Below, piece after piece: positions 8,475-17,221 of a DNA stretch of 51,592 nucleotides. The DNA comes from Polluticaenibacter yanchengensis (GTDB lineage Bacteria > Bacteroidota > Bacteroidia > Chitinophagales > Chitinophagaceae): the NCBI GenBank assembly GCA_027854065.1, contig JAQGEF010000028.1, positions 1 to 51,592 of the forward strand. The letters run 5' to 3'. The notes under the pieces are model-generated. The model searched no databases. It was given only the letters and a program-made list of their open reading frames with translations, and was not told the DNA's origin. Made by a program: the position numbers and the translations under genes. Positions within the stretch are counted from its first letter, which is position 1, and the number at the start of each line of letters is the position of its first letter.

Positions 8475-8828
8475 ATGCCATATACATTTTATGACCGAAG
8501 TGGATTCCCTTCAATTTATACTGAAGATGATGAACATCTTTATGATTTCAGTGGAAATCCCATAGCATATATTAGCGAGAACTCAATTTACAACTACAGA
8601 GGAAGACATTTAGGCTGGTTTGACAACGGTTGGATTAAGGACTCAAGTGGTAATTGCTTTCTTTTTTCTGAAATTGCATCAGGGGGACCATTAAAACCGC
8701 TTAAAAAATTAAAGCCTTTAAAAAGTCTAAAGAAATTAAAGCCCATAAAAGGGTTAAAACAACTAAAGCCTTTAAAACCACTTTCAACATTAAATTGGTC
8801 TATACATACAATAAACGATTTTTTCTAG
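8475..8828 (+). CDS. 4-fold beta-flower-like protein with a KPLK repeat tail
   Basis: A 117-residue protein with short repeated beta units: YDRSGFPSIYTEDDEHLYDFSGNPIA is followed by IYNYRGRHLGWFDNGWIKDSSGNCFLF. These G-x-P/G-W-F elements resemble what is annotated as 4-fold beta-flower protein, whose function is unknown to me. Residues about 71-103 are a low-complexity basic tail of about eleven overlapping KPLK/KKLK/KSLK-type units with a three-residue period (Pro/Lys, Leu, Lys), which could bind nucleic acid or membrane. It sits two bases downstream of the GGCT-like gene. No signal peptide is visible. Assignment of the beta-flower domain is from memory of the pattern and moderately certain. 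Confidence 0.6.
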   Translation: MPYTFYDRSGFPSIYTEDDEHLYDFSGNPIAYISENSIYNYRGRHLGWFDNGWIKDSSGNCFLFSEIASGGPLKPLKKLKPLKSLKKLKPIKGLKQLKPLKPLSTLNWSIHTINDFF

Positions 8829-9115
8829 AACAAACGTAAAAATAATCCAATACAAAAATATTATTAAATATAATATTTAAAGAGGCCATACTTTGAAACT
8901 AGCAACATCAATTATTAAAAAGCTTTGTAACATTTAGCTTTTGTTTATAAGAGAACCATTTGATTAATGAATTGGAATATTATTCGAATGGAAATGGAGA
9001 ACTTTTTGGCTTGATTAGTCTAGACTTTTATACCTCTTAATAACATTCGTATATTGAAGCGTTACAGCCAATGCTAACAGACCGCACAACAAAAAGATAT
9101 TCAAGACAAACGTTT
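8829..9115. other. Gap upstream of Gabija with a hairpin and a coding remnant
   Basis: AAATATTAT (8856-8864) and ATAATATTT (8870-8878) form a perfect AT-only hairpin 28 bases after the beta-flower stop; it could end that transcript but lacks a T run. Around 8957-9037 one frame reads INELEYYSNGNGELFGLI, ending SLDFYTS and a stop, and looks like the C-terminal scrap of a lost gene. TACTTTG at 8890-8896 resembles a -7 element but is one base short of consensus. Confidence 0.35.
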
Positions 9116-10876
9116 ATGATTTTAACTTCTATAAGATTACAAGGATTTAGAAACTTCAAAAGAGCGAAAATAAATCTTGCTACAAAATCTCTAATTATTG
9201 GATCAAATGATGTTGGAAAAACCAACTTGCTTTGGGCAATTAGACTTTTATTAGACAGAAGCTTGTCAGACTATGATATTGAACCTAAAGACACTGATTT
9301 TTACGCCTTTGATGATACAGATACATTTACGATCCAATTACACTTTGAAGATGTAACAGAAGATTGTGTTGTCTCTAAATTAAAAGGAAAAATAGGAGAT
9401 AACAACAAACTTATTTTGGCATACAAAGCATTTCGCGACAAGATCACTAAAGTAAAGACATATCAATTGTTTGCAGGACCAACTACTGATTTACTTGAAG
9501 AAATTGAAGACAGATACTACAGAAAAGTATTAAATGTAAAGTACATCAGTAGCCGACGAGATTTACATAACTACATAAACCGAGAAAAAGGATACTTATT
9601 TCAAATAGCCAAAGAAAACAGAGAGGAGGACGAAGTTACTCAAGATGAAAAACTTTACTCAGAAATTCAATCGGAACTAAAAAATGTAGATGAAAAAATC
9701 CCCAAACTGAATTTTATATCTTCCGCAACAAACACAATCAATGACGAACTTTCCAAATTGTCTCTTCACCACACTAAACAAAAAATTGTATTTGATGCAA
9801 GTTCTTCCAACGTGGACAATTTTATAAATAGTGTTTCTATTGCTTCAAAAAGCAATGAACAACGCGTTTTAATAGGTGGTGATGGCCGATTGAATCAAAT
9901 TTATCTTGCGTTATGGGCTTCAAGAAATGAACTGACTAGAGACAGTCTAAAAGAAGTTACAATCTTTTGTATTGAAGAACCCGAAGCACATTTACACCCA
10001 CATCAACAACGTAAACTTGCAGATTATTTAAATGCATCAATCAAAGGTCAAGTTTTATTAACTTCTCATTCACCTCAAATTGCATCGGAATTTAGCCCCA
10101 ATTCACTTGTCAGACTATTCAATAAAAATGGAGAAACTAAAGCTGCTTCAGATGGTTGTTCAGAAATCATAGACAAAGCATTTAAAGATTTTGGTTATAG
10201 ATTAAGCATAATTCCTGCCGAGGCTTTTTTTTCAGATGCGGTTTTTCTTGTGGAAGGCATTTCCGAAGAATTGTTCTATAAAACTTTATCAACTCAACTA
10301 AAAATAGATTTAGATAGACTTAATATTAGCATCTTAATGGTTGACGGAGTTGGTTTTTCAACTTTTATTAAAATACTAAACAGCCTAAACATAGAATGGG
10401 TTTTGAGAACCGACAATGATATTTTCAAAATCCCCAAAAAAGAAGAATATCGTTTTGCTGGCATTCAACGATGTATCAGTATTTACCGTGATTATTTTCC
10501 GCAAGATGAAACGACAGAAAATTTGCTAAAAGAAAATGAAAGCAATCTTCAAGGCTTTGTTAATTCTAATCCCGCTGAAAACAATACTAAATCAGCTTCA
10601 ATAATTATAGAAGACCTTGAGCGTTATAAAATCTACTTATCAAATAAAGATTTGGAAAATGACCTGTTCAACACGAATATAAAAAATGATTTGAAAAATC
10701 ATTTTAGTGATATTGACGAAGTGAATATTATTAACGAAATGCAGAAAAAAAAAGCATCTTTTATATATGACTTCTTGAGAAGCAATAAAGAAAATCTTGC
10801 AAAATTAGCAGAAGACAAAATAGCTAAACCCTTGCTAAAATGTAAGGAAATAATTGAAAAAATGCAGAAAGAATGA
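9116..10876 (+). CDS. gajA: GajA: OLD-family ATPase/TOPRIM nuclease of a Gabija system
   Basis: Nuclease component of Gabija anti-phage defence. An ATG at 9071 would add 15 residues; I choose 9116 because MILTSIRLQGFRNF is the usual start of this ATPase fold, giving 586 aa, close to the known GajA size. ABC-type ATPase motifs: Walker A GSNDVGKT at 29-36, Walker B IEEPEAHLHPHQ near 286-297, H-loop TSHSP with His318. The C-terminal TOPRIM domain has Glu380 in FLVEGISEE, Asp410 in VDGVGF and the acidic pair Asp433/Asp435 in RTDND, so metal-dependent DNA cleavage should be intact. The stop overlaps the gajB start (ATGA), the usual Gabija arrangement. In characterised systems GajA forms a complex with GajB and is inhibited by nucleotides until phage infection depletes them. 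Confidence 0.88.
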   Translation: MILTSIRLQGFRNFKRAKINLATKSLIIGSNDVGKTNLLWAIRLLLDRSLSDYDIEPKDTDFYAFDDTDTFTIQLHFEDVTEDCVVSKLKGKIGDNNKLILAYKAFRDKITKVKTYQLFAGPTTDLLEEIEDRYYRKVLNVKYISSRRDLHNYINREKGYLFQIAKENREEDEVTQDEKLYSEIQSELKNVDEKIPKLNFISSATNTINDELSKLSLHHTKQKIVFDASSSNVDNFINSVSIASKSNEQRVLIGGDGRLNQIYLALWASRNELTRDSLKEVTIFCIEEPEAHLHPHQQRKLADYLNASIKGQVLLTSHSPQIASEFSPNSLVRLFNKNGETKAASDGCSEIIDKAFKDFGYRLSIIPAEAFFSDAVFLVEGISEELFYKTLSTQLKIDLDRLNISILMVDGVGFSTFIKILNSLNIEWVLRTDNDIFKIPKKEEYRFAGIQRCISIYRDYFPQDETTENLLKENESNLQGFVNSNPAENNTKSASIIIEDLERYKIYLSNKDLENDLFNTNIKNDLKNHFSDIDEVNIINEMQKKKASFIYDFLRSNKENLAKLAEDKIAKPLLKCKEIIEKMQKE

Positions 10877-12531
10877 AACCAACAGAACAGCAAAAACTTA
10901 TTCTTGATTATGATGGTAATTCAGTTGTTATTGCTGCACCAGGTAGCGGTAAAACATTTGTAATATCGGAAAAAATAAAAGGGAATTTAAAAAATCTACT
11001 TGAACATCAAGGCGTAATTGCAATTTCATACACCAACAAAGCAAGTACAGAGCTAAAAAATAGAAGCCTTTCCAATGGCGAAAACTCAATGAGTTCGTTT
11101 TTTGGAACTATTGATAAATTTAATCTTTCAGAAATAATAATTCCTTTTGCAAAACATCTTTTTGGGATCCCGAAAATTCAAATTAAAATCACAAAACTCT
11201 CATCATTGCCAAAATATGAGAGTAAAAATTTTGAATGGTTTAATAGAAATCTAGCTTTAGAAAAACTATCAAACGCAAACATTGATTTATTAAAATCATA
11301 TTTCCTCAGTGGTTCAATTCTCATTGAAACCATTGGTATATTGGCAAACTACGTTTATACAAACTCTATTGCTTGTCAAAATTATATTCGTGCCAGATAC
11401 AAATACATTTATATTGACGAGTACCAAGATTCAGGATTTGAGCAACATCAAATTTTTCAAAAAATAAAGTTTTTAGACATTAAAGCAATTGCAGTTGGTG
11501 ACCTAAATCAATCTATTTACGCTTTTTCCGGAAAGGATGCTAAATATTTAGAAGAATTGACAAAAGATGAAACTTTCAAATATTTTAAACTAGATAAAAA
11601 CCATCGTTGCCACCCTTCAATTATTAATTATTCAAATTACTTATTAAATATCAAAACTGAATTAATTCCTACAGAAAAAAATCTTGTATTTTTTAGCAGA
11701 GTTGAGGGTAATGAGCAAGCAATTGCAAATTGGTTAGACCAAAAAATAAAAATTGTTCAAGAGGCTTTTAACATTGAAAAAAGAAATCACATTGCCATAT
11801 TAACTAGAACAACAAGAACAAGTGAGATCATAAATATACAACTTAAAGAACCCCATAAACTATCTGTTAGTAATGAATTGGACAACAACCTTAATGTATG
11901 GTCATCAATTTTTTCAAATCTACTACATTTTGGATACGATAAGAATTTTAAATTTATTGACGTCATTGAAGTTTTTACGTCATATGACAATTTAAAAAAT
12001 AGTGATTTAGAAAAACTTAAATTTGCAAAGCAAAAAATTGAAGGAGTCTTTTCTGCAACTACACTGAATAAAGAAGCATTAACTGCCGAATTTATCAATG
12101 TTGCTAAAATTATTGCGCCTAAGTCAAAAAGTCAAGAATCAATAGACTTATTAACGTCTGTACTAAACAATCCTATAGAATTAAAATCATACGAACCAAC
12201 AAATGAAAACGAAGTTAATATATTGACTTTACATAAATCAAAAGGGCTCGAATATGATTTCATCTTTCATTTAGACTTGTACGAATGGGTTTTCCCAAAC
12301 AAAAAACCTAGCAAAAACAATGACTTTAAAAATCCTGTATTTAGTGACTGGACTCAAGACTTGAATTTACATTATGTTGGCATAACAAGAGCAAGAAAGG
12401 GCTGTTGGTTAGTTTCAAGCACTAAGAGAACAAACAATGACGGTGCAACAAAAAACGGCAACGACTCTGAATTTATATGGAAAGATGAAATAAAAAAATT
12501 AAGATTCGAAACAAAAGATACAAAAGATTGA
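10873..12531 (+). CDS. gajB: GajB: UvrD/PcrA-like helicase of a Gabija system
   Basis: Superfamily 1A helicase partner of GajA. Motifs in order: Walker A AAPGSGKT (21-28), motif Ia SYTNKAS, motif II IDEYQDS (181-187), motif III GDLNQSIYAFSG (209-220), motif IV LDKNHRCHPS, motif V TLHKSKGLEYD (452-462), and motif VI HYVGITRARKG with Arg506 and Arg508 as likely arginine fingers. All are intact. At 552 aa it is shorter than full UvrD/PcrA and a little longer than the type Gabija GajB. Start overlaps the GajA stop by four bases. The next gene starts 190 bases later and appears unrelated. In the known system GajB senses DNA ends and hydrolyses nucleotides, activating GajA. Confidence 0.88.
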   Translation: MKPTEQQKLILDYDGNSVVIAAPGSGKTFVISEKIKGNLKNLLEHQGVIAISYTNKASTELKNRSLSNGENSMSSFFGTIDKFNLSEIIIPFAKHLFGIPKIQIKITKLSSLPKYESKNFEWFNRNLALEKLSNANIDLLKSYFLSGSILIETIGILANYVYTNSIACQNYIRARYKYIYIDEYQDSGFEQHQIFQKIKFLDIKAIAVGDLNQSIYAFSGKDAKYLEELTKDETFKYFKLDKNHRCHPSIINYSNYLLNIKTELIPTEKNLVFFSRVEGNEQAIANWLDQKIKIVQEAFNIEKRNHIAILTRTTRTSEIINIQLKEPHKLSVSNELDNNLNVWSSIFSNLLHFGYDKNFKFIDVIEVFTSYDNLKNSDLEKLKFAKQKIEGVFSATTLNKEALTAEFINVAKIIAPKSKSQESIDLLTSVLNNPIELKSYEPTNENEVNILTLHKSKGLEYDFIFHLDLYEWVFPNKKPSKNNDFKNPVFSDWTQDLNLHYVGITRARKGCWLVSSTKRTNNDGATKNGNDSEFIWKDEIKKLRFETKDTKD

Positions 12532-12609
12532 CTAACAAGAAGCACTAGTTATTACATGTTATTGCCAAAACGTTAATATCAAGTGTAGAAAACCGATCAA
12601 ACAATAACA

Positions 12610-12657
12610 ATGACACCAGATATTCCAAAATTATTTATAGAACTAGAAGATACCTAA
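12610..12657 (+). pseudogene. Short coding remnant (15 codons)
   Basis: Reads MTPDIPKLFIELEDT then stop. The composition looks like the natural start of a cytoplasmic protein, but it ends after 15 residues and no continuation is found in other frames. Probably the 5' scrap of a deleted gene. The rest of 12532-12722 shows nothing else. Confidence 0.3.
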
Positions 12658-12722
12658 ACGCCGCTTACTCCCAATCTCTGAAACCCAATTTCTGAAAGTA
12701 TAACTTAAAGCATTTAAATGCT

Positions 12723-13385
12723 ATGGGATGGAAATTGTCTGCAATTATTATAGACACTGTTGAAGATACTGAAAAAGTACTCAGCTGTTTTAACTTCAGT
12801 GATTTTGAGTATTATCAAACCGAGGCTTTAGAAATAGTAATGCTACCGAAAGCTAATGAAATATACATTGGCACCTACAATAAAAAGACAATAATTTGTG
12901 TGGATGTATTTCCTCAGGAAATAATAGAATCCAGGAATTCTGAATTAGAAAACAACCTAATAACATTGTTTCCGAATTCAGAAATATGTTGTTTAATATT
13001 ACATAGCGGCGTTAATCTTTGGGGATATTCCTTAATAAAAAACGGAGAAAAAATACGTGCCAGGGCCGGCTGGTCTAATGTAGGCACAACCGTTGAGTCA
13101 GGAGTTCCGATTAAAGAAGAGTTAGAACTATTGAGTAAATCCAGAATTAACGACAGTGGCAAAAGAGAATATTGGTTTGAAGAAAATCCTGGTAATCCAT
13201 TTCAAGAAGATCAGGTAGGCGAAAACTTTGTATTTAAAATTTTGGAACGATATTTCACTGATGAAGATATATACGATGACCTGCTATTTGAAACTGATTT
13301 AAAGGGTTATAAGTTTACTTTAAAATCCGGGCTTCAATCTGAAAGTGATCATACCATACCAACCGTTGTTGCTGAAAAGCCCTAG
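12723..13385 (+). CDS. Hypothetical protein, 220 aa
   Basis: I do not recognise a family with confidence. The protein opens MGWKLSAIIIDTVEDTEKVL, then alternating strands and helices (EIYIGTYNKKTIICVDVFPQ), and a central WGYSLIKNGEKIRARAGW beta meander. It has no signal peptide or transmembrane helix, so it is probably cytosolic. The acidic, single-domain look is like that of immunity proteins of contact-dependent toxins, but no toxin is nearby. The body of the protein ends naturally in a charged, flexible tail. It stands alone, with gaps of 190 and 240 bases on its sides. Confidence 0.75.
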   Translation: MGWKLSAIIIDTVEDTEKVLSCFNFSDFEYYQTEALEIVMLPKANEIYIGTYNKKTIICVDVFPQEIIESRNSELENNLITLFPNSEICCLILHSGVNLWGYSLIKNGEKIRARAGWSNVGTTVESGVPIKEELELLSKSRINDSGKREYWFEENPGNPFQEDQVGENFVFKILERYFTDEDIYDDLLFETDLKGYKFTLKSGLQSESDHTIPTVVAEKP

Positions 13386-13413
13386 TGGCAATTTTGGTGA
13401 TAAATAAAATTTC

Positions 13414-13471
13414 GTAGATTGAGCATCTGAAAATATTAGAAATAAATTGCTCAATTTGTTCTTCTATCTAC
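13414..13471. repeat. Interrupted inverted repeat
   Basis: GTAGATTGAGCA (13414-13425) is complementary to TGCTCAA (13448-13454) plus ATCTAC (13466-13471), with an 11-base bulge in the right arm. It lies 29 bases after the stop of the 220-aa gene and could be a degenerate terminator or a recombination scar. No T tract follows. Confidence 0.35.
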
Positions 13472-13627
13472 ATTTAAGCGTTCTTGTAAAATATATAATT
13501 TTAAATACTCGAAAAAATATAGTAGCGGGAAGATACACGAATGTTTTCTATAGGTATGAATAACAGTTGTATATTTATATGTTGGTGGAACTTTTGACAG
13601 ACCTTCATCCCAAACTTAAATTAGGAC

Positions 13628-14110
13628 ATGATTATTAAATCCAAATTGACAGAAAGAGATTTTATTAACGCAAACTTTGTTTTGTTGTATAGTAAGACCG
13701 CTACAAAAATCTTTACAGCAATAATTTCTATTTTCCTCATAATTTCAATATTGACCTTTTTCCTTATCCCTAATAATTCCTATATTCAGGTTATACCAAT
13801 AGCTGTAATGTTCTCTGCATTGCCTTTATTAACCTACTTCACCTCGAAAAAAAATTATTCGGATAATCAAAGACTCAGTGAGACAATTGAGTATCAATTC
13901 GACAAAGACAATTTATTAATGCAAGGAGAATCTTTTAATGCACAATTGACATGGGACAAAGTTTACAAAGTGACACAGACGAAGAACTGGATTTTGATTT
14001 GGCAAAATAGACAATTTGCAAACCCAATTCCTAAAAGAGATATCCCAGAAGAACAAATTAAAAACTTGAAAATAATATTAAATCAATATCGAATTAAAAA
14101 TAACCTGTAG
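13628..14110 (+). CDS. YcxB-like membrane protein
   Basis: 160 aa, with a short N-terminal cytoplasmic segment (MIIKSKLTERDFINANFVLL), two transmembrane helices (about residues 28-48 and 52-70) joined by a tight turn, and a C-terminal soluble domain. That domain, about 88-140, has the pattern EYQFDKDNLLMQGESFNAQLTWDKVYKV, then a strand pair and PIPKRDI, which fits the YcxB-like C-terminal domain family. Function of the family is unknown. The gene is isolated, AT-rich, and directly followed by a broken acyltransferase gene. Confidence 0.65.
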   Translation: MIIKSKLTERDFINANFVLLYSKTATKIFTAIISIFLIISILTFFLIPNNSYIQVIPIAVMFSALPLLTYFTSKKNYSDNQRLSETIEYQFDKDNLLMQGESFNAQLTWDKVYKVTQTKNWILIWQNRQFANPIPKRDIPEEQIKNLKIILNQYRIKNNL

Positions 14111-14150
14111 CAATAAAGAGGCCGCGAACGTGTAAGCAAAAGCAATAAAA

Positions 14151-14844
14151 TTGACAATCTATCTGAAAAAACAGAAAAATATTTGGGTATTAATCCCAAT
14201 TTCCGGAACGCTCCTTTTTGTTCTTCTGTATATTATTGTAACACTTTTTTATCCCGGTGGTTCACAGACGGACAAAAATTCAATAGGGATTAGATTTGTA
14301 TTTACCTAAACTAAATGATGACAATAGTTGGCTCTATCGGTACAAATATATTTATTACCCTACCTATAATCGATTAGACAGACTTTTGGTTGGTGTTGAC
14401 ATAGTAGCACTTTATGTCTTCTTACCAAACCAATGGAGTAAAATTTCAAAATATGGAAATCTTTTATTCGTAATAGGACTTGGCATTATGACTGGTGCTT
14501 ATTTTCTTTGTGAAGACCAGCAAACATTCAACGCATTCATTTTTGGATTTTCTGTCATAGCAATCGGTTTTGGTTTTATGGTTTTGAGTGCGATCAGTCC
14601 GACAAGTTTTCTATACAAACGGCATTCAAAATCCACAACATTTATAGCAACACTTTCTTAAGCCATTTACCTGACACACAAAGGTGTTATTCATACGACA
14701 CATCTTTTATTGAAAGTATATAAAATAGACAGCAATATCATGCTTGTCATTTGTATTTTAACCTGCATCGGTTTTGCATATTTACTACATTTGATAATAG
14801 AAAAAACGTTTATGAGATTGAGGGACAAAGTTATATCACTTTAA
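14151..14844 (+). pseudogene. Decayed membrane acyltransferase (acyltransferase-3 / OafA-like)
   Basis: C-terminal half of an integral membrane acyltransferase, broken in at least three ways. The N-terminal half, with its catalytic His region, is missing. Frame one (from 14151) reads KNIWVLIPISGTLLFVLLYI and stops at 14307. A shift at about 14285-14309 moves to a second frame that carries YKYIYYPTYNRLDRLLVGVD, the family's YY-x-T-x-x-R-x-D-x-L-x-x-G signature. That frame has a stop TAA at 14659-14661 where a Tyr codon is expected (SYAIYLTHK is typical), then continues in frame to 14844 through two more helices, AIYLTHKGVIHTTHLL and ILTCIGFAYLLHLIIEKTF. The segment 14296-14661 alone can look like a 121-aa membrane protein, which would be a misannotation. 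Confidence 0.82.
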
Positions 14845-14879
14845 AATTTCAAGAACATACTGCATTATAAATAGTAATT

Positions 14880-15401
14880 ATGAAAATACACAAAACGATA
14901 ATATTTATTTTACTAACATTATTCGTATCGTCTTGCATGTATTTTATGAAAGAACCAGAAAAACATGAAGACTTCATGTCTCATTGCCACTGTTTCGTTT
15001 ATAAAGATGAAGTGATCACTGAAAACTATGACTTTGGACGGGTAGAGTTAATTGACACAAGTAAAGCCAGCGAGTGTGTTAAGGAGCAGTTGAATAATAT
15101 TTATCTTCTCTATTACGACACAATATGTATCGCTGTTTATAATCAGCATCCGAAGCAAAACATCAAGACAATTGAATTTTTTATTAAAAAGTATCAAACT
15201 GACACAACAAGGCTTTCCGACTTTGTGAAATTTGACTCAAGTATAAAAATTACAATTGACAGGTTATGCAAAGACCAAAATGACAAAACTTACTACGGTA
15301 CTTATACCTGGTGGAAAAGTATTGAGTATTCAACATTGACAATACCATACTACCAAACTAAAGTCGAATTATTACAGACCTGGTACAATTGGACAGAATA
15401 A
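14880..15401 (+). CDS. Hypothetical lipoprotein, 173 aa
   Basis: N-terminus KTIIFILLTLFVSSC is a lipoprotein signal with Cys19 as probable lipid anchor, so the protein is membrane-attached in the periplasm or on the outer membrane. The mature part has a Cys/His cluster near the start (HEDFMSHCHCFVYKDE, His/Cys residues about 35-39) and further Cys residues at about 62, 82 and 127. Family unknown. No neighbour is close enough to be an operon partner; 15402-15600 shows no other gene. Confidence 0.75.
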   Translation: MKIHKTIIFILLTLFVSSCMYFMKEPEKHEDFMSHCHCFVYKDEVITENYDFGRVELIDTSKASECVKEQLNNIYLLYYDTICIAVYNQHPKQNIKTIEFFIKKYQTDTTRLSDFVKFDSSIKITIDRLCKDQNDKTYYGTYTWWKSIEYSTLTIPYYQTKVELLQTWYNWTE

Positions 15402-15600
15402 CCATCTATTCCTGCTAATTGACTCTATGAACATAAACATGGGAATTAATATTAAGTTTTATGCAAATCGAACATGATGAATAAGTATCACAGTTTGTAC
15501 ATAACTTTAAAACATATTTTCAATGGATAGTAATTAGAGCAGTATGATGTAAACTCCCAACCTGCATAAAGCTTCAATCGTTAACCGCAATATAAACATT

Positions 15601-16122
15601 ATGAAAATCGACCTCCCTATTGTTTGGTCTGGTGAATTAGAAGATGACTGTACAGCAATCTGGAATGGTTTAACTCTAAGAGCCGAATGGATGGAGGATC
15701 AAGTTTGGTGGTGGGCCGTTTCAATTAACGGTGACCAACCACAAGAAATCGACAGCTCCAACAACTATGATATCTCTTGTATTGGAGGAGAAAATGCCAG
15801 AAAATATGCAGAACAAGCCGCTATTAAGCATTTGACAAGAATTCAGAACCATTATAATATTGTTGTGCTTGATTTATTTAATACATCAATGGGGACTATT
15901 GCTGTATTTGATACTCCGGAACAATTATTAGTAGGAATGAATATACAAAAAGAAGATGGTTCAAGCTGGAAGATCGTTGGAGTTCATTGGCCTAGAATGT
16001 CTGACAAAACGAATGCATATAAAGACCTTAATCCGCCACGAATATTAAAAAGTTGCCTTATTGAAGCAAAAGACAATTATCTAAAAATAAATGCAGGTGA
16101 TAGATTTACATTGAAATCGTAA
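15601..16122 (+). CDS. Hypothetical protein, Trp-rich, 173 aa
   Basis: Unrecognised soluble protein. The N-terminal third is rich in Trp and acidic residues (IVWSGELEDDCTAIW, then EWMEDQVWWWAVSIN), followed by a helix (ENARKYAEQAAIKHLTRIQ) that resembles the short beta-alpha layout of small immunity-type proteins. No signal peptide. The start ATG at 15601 follows an AT-rich leader and there is no better upstream choice. Monocistronic by spacing. Confidence 0.72.
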   Translation: MKIDLPIVWSGELEDDCTAIWNGLTLRAEWMEDQVWWWAVSINGDQPQEIDSSNNYDISCIGGENARKYAEQAAIKHLTRIQNHYNIVVLDLFNTSMGTIAVFDTPEQLLVGMNIQKEDGSSWKIVGVHWPRMSDKTNAYKDLNPPRILKSCLIEAKDNYLKINAGDRFTLKS

Positions 16123-16220
16123 TTATGCCAAATTAACCACCAAATTACACAAGATAAAAATGAAACTTGCCATTGCCCAAACTTTACAGACAAACGGCAT
16201 GTAATTTTAAAACCTGTAGA

Positions 16221-16256
16221 AGTTCCTTCCTGCCTGTTAACAGTCATGTAGGAACT
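16221..16256. other. Hairpin in the gap before the 237-aa gene
   Basis: AGTTCCT (16221-16227) and AGGAACT (16250-16256) are complementary arms; between them is the ten-base palindrome CTGTTAACAG (16234-16243). There is no T run, so a terminator is unlikely; operator or leader structure for the gene starting at 16291 is possible. Confidence 0.4.
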
Positions 16257-16290
16257 CTATAATGACTCCATAAAATTTAAAATACAGACA

Positions 16291-17004
16291 ATGAAAAATA
16301 TAAAATTATTTCCCAACATAGATGAAGTTTTTGAAAACATTACTGAATATCATAAAGCAGTATTTTTCCCGTTATTAACAATCGATTTATCTGAAATCAA
16401 CAAAGGAACAGGAAAGGTACATTTTGTATCAGTGTTTCCAAGCGGACAAGAGGAATATGATTTTCCGGAAGAGAACACAGGTTACAATTATATCAAGTTC
16501 AAAAGAGTAAATGACAAATATGAATTTGATGGCAATATCAAAGAAATCCCCTTGCTTGATAAAGCAGTAGGATGGTATAAAGAAGCCGAAAAAATCTACC
16601 AGGAGCATAAAGAAAAATATTTCACAAAGGATAAATTCATCAAGGAAGAGGATGACAGGCGAAGAAAAATAGATTTTAACTATTCCTACTACATTGAAGG
16701 TGTTACCAACTATTGGGTAACAAAAGATAAGTTTTTAGAAACAGAAAAATTTATTCAAGGAAGTGCATATACTTACGGCAATGACAACCAAGAAAGAAGA
16801 GCCTATGAAAACATGGATACTTATGATGAATATTATTGGGAATATTTTCAAGAACTATTAGACGAATTAAATATTGAAAAGGATATAATTACTTTCATTG
16901 GAACTGTAACGGGATATAACTATTCCAGATTAGGTGAAGACGAAATTTCCTTATTCATCAATTCAGAAACTAACGAAGTATTGCAATATTTCAATTGGAG
17001 TTAA
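16291..17004 (+). CDS. Hypothetical protein, 237 aa, acidic
   Basis: Not recognised. Very rich in Glu, Asp, Lys and Tyr, cytosolic, with an N-terminal mixed domain (KAVFFPLLTIDLSEINK, then GKVHFVSVFPSG), a central charged helix (YKEAEKIYQEHKEKYF, about residues 96-111), and a C-terminal part that ends in a strand pair, DEISLFINSETNEVLQYFNWS. The layout of two domains joined by a charged helix recalls SUKH/DUF-type immunity proteins but no diagnostic motif is visible. A short unrelated frame overlaps its 3' end and is not a gene. The gap 17005-17221 shows no other feature. Confidence 0.75.
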   Translation: MKNIKLFPNIDEVFENITEYHKAVFFPLLTIDLSEINKGTGKVHFVSVFPSGQEEYDFPEENTGYNYIKFKRVNDKYEFDGNIKEIPLLDKAVGWYKEAEKIYQEHKEKYFTKDKFIKEEDDRRRKIDFNYSYYIEGVTNYWVTKDKFLETEKFIQGSAYTYGNDNQERRAYENMDTYDEYYWEYFQELLDELNIEKDIITFIGTVTGYNYSRLGEDEISLFINSETNEVLQYFNWS

Positions 17005-17221
17005 ATGCTTTATGGCTACCAATGGCTTTGCGAAAGGTGAACTAAAGTATAAAATAATAGCTTTAAAGTCAACCGGACTTAAACAAATAGTTAGGCGAAA
17101 AACGATCTTAACTGATTCCAAAATATTACCATAAAAAGAGAAATGGTATTTCATTTACTATACAAGAATTTACTGAGTACTAATATCAAAATATGTGATG
17201 CATGCACATCAAAAATTAGAA

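Noticed and set aside
14296..14661. Intact 121-aa membrane protein
   Set aside because: The family sequence continues beyond the stop and begins in another frame upstream; it is a pseudogene piece.
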